Source: Verrucomicrobiota bacterium (GTDB lineage: Bacteria; Verrucomicrobiota; Verrucomicrobiia; Chthoniobacterales; UBA10450). From it: a DNA stretch of 10,308 nt. A program made the position numbers and the translations under genes. Below are positions 6,566 to 10,308 of the stretch, piece by piece. Every line of letters begins with the position of its first letter. Position 1 is the first letter of the stretch. The stretch spans positions 1-10,308 of the forward strand of contig QHNF01000062.1 in assembly GCA_003218345.1 (NCBI GenBank), given 5' to 3'. Under the pieces are notes generated by a model. The model searched no databases, had not been told where the DNA came from, and saw only the letters and a program-made list of their open reading frames with translations.

Positions 6566-7504
6566 TTACGCCATTCCCAACGAGTCCAGAGTTGGTCGAT
6601 CGATTGCTGATGTTACGTACAGACCGTGGTCGCGTTGGTAATTCGCAATCGCTTCGCGCGTAATCGGCCCGAGCAGACCGTCAACGTCGCTCTGATAATA
6701 GCCTTGCTGTTGCAGTGTGCCCTGAACATTGGCGATCACCTGATCCGGCGGCAAGTTATTATAAGCGTAGATTGGACCGTCATAAGCGTAGTATGCATTG
6801 GGAGCGTAGCCCCACGCCGGATACCACCAACCCGAATTCCAATAATACCATCCACCATATACGAAAACGATGCGGTTGTAATGATGCCCCCACCAAATCC
6901 TGTCATGCCACGCAGGCCTGTAATTCCGAAAAGCCCAATAGTTTTTGCCTTGCCAGTTTTGGCTTCCCCAGATTCGTCTGTTTTGCTGGAACTTCACGGA
7001 CGCAAATCTGGTCGGACGGGTGTTCGATGCCAGATTGAAATGCTGCGCCCTGTATGTTTTCGCGTTTGACTTAATCACGGCAGCAGAGGCGGTGTTACCT
7101 TTCCATTGTTTTGTCTTCGTAGAATACGTTGCAGACGTTGTGTACCGCCCACCCGTGGCCGCCTGCGGTGATGCCTTCGCTTTCTGCGATCGAACGCCCA
7201 CTGCCTGCCCACTCTGCGCCGCGGTCTGCTGCGATCCTTTCGTCTTTTTCAGCTTGGAATTCGACTGGTAACTCTGGCTGTAGACTCGCTGTGGCCCTTT
7301 AGTGTTCTGATAGTTCGCCGTTCTTGAGGCTGCCTCATAGTGCTTGGGCGTTGGTCTATTTGGCCCGCGCGCAGCGGTTGCATGTTGCGTTGGTTGAGCC
7401 TGTCTTTTTGGCGGCGCCGCCTTCTTTGATTTATTTTCATTTTTCGCAGCGCTTGCGGTACACACGAGCGCAACGCTGCAAACTAAAACAAGACATGTTT
7501 TCAT
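6566..7504 (-). CDS. Secreted W/Y-rich protein with C-terminal peptidoglycan-binding domain
   Basis: Probable envelope protein. With ATG 7504 (312 residues) it begins with a classic signal peptide: Lys2, hydrophobic LVLVCSVALVC, and ASA-A cleavage site near residue 20. The Cys at 15 lacks a proper lipobox, so it is not an obvious lipoprotein. Residues 21-170 are basic and rich in Q, N, S, T and A, probably disordered. About 175-250 is extraordinarily rich in Trp and Tyr (WWGHHY, GGWYYWNSGWW, PNAYYAYDG). About 252-310 is a PG_binding_1-type domain with DGLLGPITREAIANYQ and a final LDSLG, which in other proteins binds cell-wall peptidoglycan. No catalytic domain is seen. An upstream in-frame ATG at 7534 adds ten polar residues; I prefer 7504 because a promoter-like sequence overlaps the longer N-terminus and a signal peptide starts there. 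The middle region is of unknown function. Confidence 0.8.
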   Translation of the reverse strand: MKTCLVLVCSVALVCTASAAKNENKSKKAAPPKRQAQPTQHATAARGPNRPTPKHYEAASRTANYQNTKGPQRVYSQSYQSNSKLKKTKGSQQTAAQSGQAVGVRSQKAKASPQAATGGRYTTSATYSTKTKQWKGNTASAAVIKSNAKTYRAQHFNLASNTRPTRFASVKFQQNRRIWGSQNWQGKNYWAFRNYRPAWHDRIWWGHHYNRIVFVYGGWYYWNSGWWYPAWGYAPNAYYAYDGPIYAYNNLPPDQVIANVQGTLQQQGYYQSDVDGLLGPITREAIANYQRDHGLYVTSAIDRPTLDSLGMA

Positions 7505-7525
7505 AAGGTTTTTTGGTTCGGAGTT

Positions 7526-7555
7526 GTTAGACATTGGCTATCTGGATTTATTCAA
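7526..7555 (-). promoter_or_regulatory. Candidate promoter of the peptidoglycan-binding gene
   Basis: On the minus strand TTGAAT (7555-7550) and TCTAAC (7531-7526) are 18 bases apart, the same -35 hexamer, spacing and TCTAA core as the candidate mcsA promoter. Transcription would start near 7519, about 15 bases ahead of ATG 7504 and downstream of ATG 7534, which supports the shorter start. No Shine-Dalgarno is apparent. Confidence 0.35.
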
Positions 7556-7657
7556 CAGAGAAATGGTGCCGTGGATGCTTAGCCTAGTCGATCCAAATTT
7601 TGGCTTGAAGTTTTTATTGTGATAAGCGCTAATCCCGAGGCAACACTGCGGGGCAAC

Positions 7658-7690
7658 AAAAAAAACGCGCCGGAATATCTTCCGGCGCGT
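7658..7690 (-). terminator. Strong intrinsic terminator of the Cys-rich exported protein gene
   Basis: A perfect 11-bp stem, ACGCGCCGGAA (7665-7675) with TTCCGGCGCGT (7680-7690), closes a four-base loop. On the minus strand it runs directly into eight T residues (complement of 7665-7658). It lies 36 bases after the stop of the upstream gene, so it ends that transcript before the next gene's promoter. Confidence 0.93.
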
Positions 7691-7726
7691 CGTGACTGAA
7701 AGTTGCCAAACCAGCACCCGCAGCGA

Positions 7727-8047
7727 TCAGGCTTCGGTCTTCTTTGCGCTACCAGTTTTCTTGCATTGTGCTTTCAGCTGAGCGAACTGCTGTGCGGAAA
7801 GAATTCCCTCGGCTTGCTTTAGGAATGTCTTCCGGCTTTCGCTTGTGCAGCCTGCTTTCATGCATTCAGCCTGCCATGCCTCGATTTTTCCCTTTTGATC
7901 CGGCGTGAGATTGAGTGTCGCCAAATTAACGCACGCCGTCGAATTCGCGTTCGTCGCACCCTTAGCGCAACATGCCTTGTCTCCTGCAAACGCGCTGGAT
8001 GCTAGCATCGCAGCCGCAACCAAAGCTGTAGTGGTAATTTTAATCAT
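7727..8047 (-). CDS. Small exported Cys-rich LTxxQ-type helical protein
   Basis: A 106-residue protein starting at ATG 8047, where a clean signal peptide begins: MIKITTTALVAAAMLASSAFA, cleaved after AFA at 21. An in-frame ATG at 8125 would put 26 polar residues before it and is unlikely. The mature part has two helical segments opened by LTPDQ (47-51) and LSAQQF (83-88), reminiscent of the LTxxQ repeat of Spy/CpxP periplasmic chaperones. It carries six cysteines (26, 27, 39, 62, 67, 95), unusual for Spy. They could form disulfides or bind metal in the periplasm; neither is shown. The tail is Lys-rich. It is monocistronic, ending at a strong terminator and divergent from the dehydratase gene. 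Function unknown; the Spy-like label is by motif only. Confidence 0.75.
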   Translation of the reverse strand: MIKITTTALVAAAMLASSAFAGDKACCAKGATNANSTACVNLATLNLTPDQKGKIEAWQAECMKAGCTSESRKTFLKQAEGILSAQQFAQLKAQCKKTGSAKKTEA

Positions 8048-8144
8048 GGTGAATGCTAGACACGCTTTGGCGCTGAAGCGTTCAATGTTGTTATCGCGAA
8101 ATAGAACTGGCGCGAATTGATTCACGCGCTAGAACAAATCGACA

Positions 8145-9113
8145 ATGTCCACGACGCTCGAACCCGTCAGGCCGATAGATCTCTCCGAGATCAGAGAAGC
8201 GCGCCAACGAATCTCACAAACAATTGTTCGGACGCCGCTCGTCCGTTTGGAAGTCGGACCGGAGTTTCCCGATATTCGACTCAAGCTAGAGAATCTTCAG
8301 CCGATTAACGCATACAAATTGCGCGGCGCGGCGAACGCCGTGGCGCTGCTCTCCGAGTCCGAACGCAAGCGCGGTGTGTGGACAATTAGCGCAGGAAATG
8401 CAGGACAAGGCGTCGCCTACGCAGCGCGACAAGCGGGCGTGCCATGCGCCGTCGTAGTGATTGAAACCGCGCCAAAATCGAAGGTGGAACGGATGCGTGC
8501 GCTTGGCGCAAAACTCATTCCGGTGCCGTATGACGTCGCCTGGGGGGCGCTTGAGGAACGTTCGTTTGCGGGAGCCGAAGGGACATTCATTCATCCGTTC
8601 GACGATCACAATTTCATCGCTGGTCACGGAACGATGGGACTGGAAATTCTCGAAGATGCGCCGAACGCGGCTGCTGTCATCGCAAGCATTGGCGGCGGTG
8701 GACTGATCACCGGCATCGCGAGCGCGATCAAAGCGCTCAAGCCGGAAATAAAAATTTTCGGCGTCGAACCGGAGACAGCCGCGCCGGCCGCGCTCTCGTT
8801 CAAGATGGGTTCGCCGCAAGTGTTCACGGATTGGAAAGCCTCGTTTGTCGATGGCGCCGGCGGCCAGAGTATGTTTCCTCGCATGTGGGAACGAATGCAA
8901 CCGATCGTGGACGACTGCCTTGTTGTCAGCCTGGACGAGACGAAGAAAGCGATGCGGCTTATGGCGGAAAAAATGCGAATCATTTCCGAGGGCGCGGGCG
9001 CACTGTCGGTCGCGGCAGCGTTGACCGGAAAAGCTGGTAAAGGTCCGATTGTTGCAATTATTTCAGGCGGCAACATCGATCTCAATAAGTTCTGCGAACT
9101 GATCGCACACTAA
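8145..9113 (+). CDS. Threonine/serine dehydratase-like fold-type II PLP enzyme
   Basis: Cytoplasmic PLP enzyme of the tryptophan-synthase-beta fold, nearest to threonine ammonia-lyase/serine dehydratase and serine racemase, which eliminate water and ammonia from hydroxy amino acids. The 322 residues match the short catabolic form without an ACT regulatory domain. The PLP lysine is Lys58 in INAYKLRGA, where most family members have S-F/Y-K-x-R-G. SAGNAGQG (82-89) is the substrate-carboxylate loop, usually SSGNHAQG. The phosphate-binding tetraglycine loop is GGGG 183-186. SEGAGA (281-286) is the metal-site region, and SGGN (307-310) holds the residue contacting the pyridine nitrogen region. Ser-to-Ala before the lysine and the missing His after SAGN make the exact substrate uncertain. 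No clear Shine-Dalgarno precedes ATG 8145. It is divergent from the Cys-rich gene and followed 87 bases later by the peroxiredoxin gene. Confidence 0.85.
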   Translation: MSTTLEPVRPIDLSEIREARQRISQTIVRTPLVRLEVGPEFPDIRLKLENLQPINAYKLRGAANAVALLSESERKRGVWTISAGNAGQGVAYAARQAGVPCAVVVIETAPKSKVERMRALGAKLIPVPYDVAWGALEERSFAGAEGTFIHPFDDHNFIAGHGTMGLEILEDAPNAAAVIASIGGGGLITGIASAIKALKPEIKIFGVEPETAAPAALSFKMGSPQVFTDWKASFVDGAGGQSMFPRMWERMQPIVDDCLVVSLDETKKAMRLMAEKMRIISEGAGALSVAAALTGKAGKGPIVAIISGGNIDLNKFCELIAH

Positions 9114-9184
9114 AAATGTCGGCATCGCCACGCGAGTATTGACTTTGGCTTCAGAATTTGAAACAACGTTCGCTGCAACAAAAT

Positions 9185-9192
9185 AGAGGAGG
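9185..9192 (+). promoter_or_regulatory. Strong Shine-Dalgarno of the peroxiredoxin gene
   Basis: AGAGGAGG lies 8 bases before ATG 9201, the best ribosome-binding site in the window; most other genes here lack one. It fixes the start and suggests high expression. Confidence 0.88.
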
Positions 9193-9200
9193 AAAAACAA

Positions 9201-9854
9201 ATGAAAATTGGCGATACAGCACCGGATTTTGAAGCAGAAACAACTGAGGGCCGGATCCGTTTCCATGATTGGATCGGCGACGCATGGGCCATTCTGTTCT
9301 CACACCCGAAGGACTTCACCCCTGTGTGTACGACCGAACTCGGCTACATGGCCAGGATTAAGCCAGAGTTCGACCGCAGAAACGTGAAGATCATGGGATT
9401 ATCGGTCGATTCCACCGGCGATCATCAAGGCTGGGCGAAGGACATCGAAGAAACCCAGGGGCACGCGCCGAATTATCCCATCGTCGGCGATGCTGACTTC
9501 AAGATCTCAAAATTGTACGGGATGCTCCCGGCCGATATCGAGGGCGACCCGAAGAAGCGCACGCCGGCCGACAACGCGACCGTGCGCAATGTTTACGTCG
9601 TCGGCCCGGACAAAAAGATCAAGCTGATCCTTGTCTATCCGATGACGACGGGCCGCAACTTCGACGAAGTACTGCGAGTGATCGACTCTCTGCAATTGAC
9701 GGCAAAGCATCAGGTAGCGACGCCGGTTAACTGGAGGCCAGGCGAAGAAGTGATTATCGCCGGTTCGGTATCGGACGAGGAAGCGAAGCGCCGGTATCCG
9801 CAAGGCTGGAAGGCCCCAAGACCGTATCTCCGGATTGTGCCGCAGCCGCAATAA
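9201..9854 (+). CDS. 1-Cys peroxiredoxin (Prx6 family)
   Basis: Thiol peroxidase reducing H2O2 and organic peroxides in the cytoplasm. The 217 residues fit the Prx6 group (~215-225). The thioredoxin-fold N-terminus opens with KIGDTAPDFEAETTEG. The active site is PKDFTPVCTTE (36-46) with peroxidatic Cys43 plus Pro36 and Thr40; the catalytic Arg is probably Arg129 in ATVRNVYV. Cys43 is the only cysteine in the protein, so there is no resolving Cys and an external reductant is needed. The long C-terminal arm (165-217, with NWRPGEEVII and the terminal Y-L-R-I-V-P) is the dimerisation extension of Prx6. It has its own strong ribosome-binding site and sits 87 bases after the dehydratase; a TTGACT at 9139-9144 could be a -35, but no good -10 follows. 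Its stop is 26 bases from that of the convergent mtfA-like gene. Confidence 0.95.
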   Translation: MKIGDTAPDFEAETTEGRIRFHDWIGDAWAILFSHPKDFTPVCTTELGYMARIKPEFDRRNVKIMGLSVDSTGDHQGWAKDIEETQGHAPNYPIVGDADFKISKLYGMLPADIEGDPKKRTPADNATVRNVYVVGPDKKIKLILVYPMTTGRNFDEVLRVIDSLQLTAKHQVATPVNWRPGEEVIIAGSVSDEEAKRRYPQGWKAPRPYLRIVPQPQ

Positions 9855-9880
9855 TTGTGGAGCGTTTCTGCGAAGCGCCG

Positions 9881-10308
9881 TTATCGCTCGGCAGAATATT
9901 CGACAGGGTCCTGCCGAAAATACTTGTGCAGTTCTGCGTATAGCTTTGGATGACGAGCGCGCAGCGCACGTGGCCGCTCAAAAAACGCTTCAGTCGATAC
10001 AGCGAAAAATTCAACGGGATCCGTGGCTCCGTACGTATCGAGAAGCGTCGCTATCCCGGTCTCATGGGCAGCACGCAGCGACGCAAACTCAGTTGTCATG
10101 ACTTCACTCCAGACCAATTGCTGCTCACGCGTCGCCAGTTCCGGTACTCCATCGGCTGCGGAATTTTCGTAGTCGAGTTGATGAGCAAATTCATGAAGGA
10201 CAACGTTCTTGCCGTCGGAAGGATCAGCCGCTCCAGCTTTCACGGCGTCCCAGGAAAGAACCAACGAACCCATTCTGCGCCCGGTCTCGCCAAGGCGGGT
10301 CATGGTCC
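9881..10308 (-). CDS. mtfA: MtfA-family (M90) zinc metallopeptidase, 5'-truncated by window edge
   Basis: C-terminal part of an MtfA/DUF980 protein; in E. coli MtfA binds the Mlc repressor and acts as an aminopeptidase, with a fold related to anthrax lethal factor. The frame is open to the right edge, so the N-terminal half is outside the window. Counting from the Met at 10303, the zinc motif HEFAH (37-41, within VVLHEFAHQLD) and the downstream third-ligand region VEFFAVSTEAFFERP (97-111) are present. LSWD (16-19) matches the family strand just before the helix. The C-terminus EYSAER is a plausible natural end. It is convergent with the peroxiredoxin, 26 bases away, with no hairpin recognised between them. 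Family assignment is firm; an Mlc-related role cannot be assumed outside enterobacteria. Confidence 0.88.
   Translation of the reverse strand, partial: TMTRLGETGRRMGSLVLSWDAVKAGAADPSDGKNVVLHEFAHQLDYENSAADGVPELATREQQLVWSEVMTTEFASLRAAHETGIATLLDTYGATDPVEFFAVSTEAFFERPRALRARHPKLYAELHKYFRQDPVEYSAER

Noticed and set aside
8048..8125. Longer start (ATG 8125) for the Cys-rich exported protein
   Set aside because: It would bury the signal peptide behind 26 polar residues; the ATG at 8047 gives a standard Sec signal.
9139..9165. Promoter of the peroxiredoxin gene with TTGACT -35
   Set aside because: The -35 is good, but no acceptable -10 lies 16-19 bases downstream, so it is noted only in the gene entry.

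Overview
The window is a gene-dense stretch of bacterial chromosome with ten protein genes. The organism is probably a Gram-negative member of Verrucomicrobiota, possibly of the soil Chthoniobacterales type. This is an inference: a McsA-McsB-ClpC protein-arginine phosphorylation operon sits beside a LolD-type ATPase, which belongs to outer-membrane lipoprotein export, and beside exported W/Y-rich and LTxxQ-type small proteins. No 16S or other marker gene is present to confirm it.

Layout, left to right. (1) The 3' half of a XerC/XerD tyrosine recombinase runs off the left edge on the plus strand. (2) Convergent to it, on the minus strand, is a tightly overlapping operon mcsA-mcsB-clpC (transcribed from about 4557 down to 516). 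It is preceded by a plausible sigma-70 promoter so close to the mcsA ATG that the mRNA could be leaderless. clpC is damaged: about 22 nt are missing in the second AAA+ module, which shifts the frame, and six residues are missing in frame from the first module. (3) Further upstream on the minus strand lie ilvE (branched-chain aminotransferase), a lolD-like ABC ATPase, and a secreted peptidoglycan-binding-domain protein. A two-hairpin REP-like element lies between ilvE and lolD. Clear intrinsic terminators follow the peptidoglycan-binding gene and the next gene. (4) A small exported Cys-rich LTxxQ-type protein is on the minus strand and is divergent from (5) a fold-type II PLP threonine/serine dehydratase-like gene on the plus strand. 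(6) A 1-Cys (Prx6-type) peroxiredoxin with a strong Shine-Dalgarno follows on the plus strand. (7) The C-terminal part of an MtfA-family (M90) zinc peptidase runs off the right edge on the minus strand, convergent with the peroxiredoxin.

Functional picture. McsA and McsB form a kinase/adaptor pair that marks proteins with phosphoarginine, and ClpC, with ClpP encoded elsewhere, unfolds the marked proteins. The remaining genes are mostly housekeeping: amino-acid metabolism, envelope biogenesis and peroxide defence. The main anomaly is that the kinase and adaptor look intact while the unfoldase carries two separate deletions in conserved positions. Either the underlying sequence or assembly is wrong here, or this lineage or strain is losing its ClpC. 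I see no mobile element, CRISPR array or RNA gene, and no intergenic gap exceeds about 200 bases. I did not find convincing evidence for a wholly new system.
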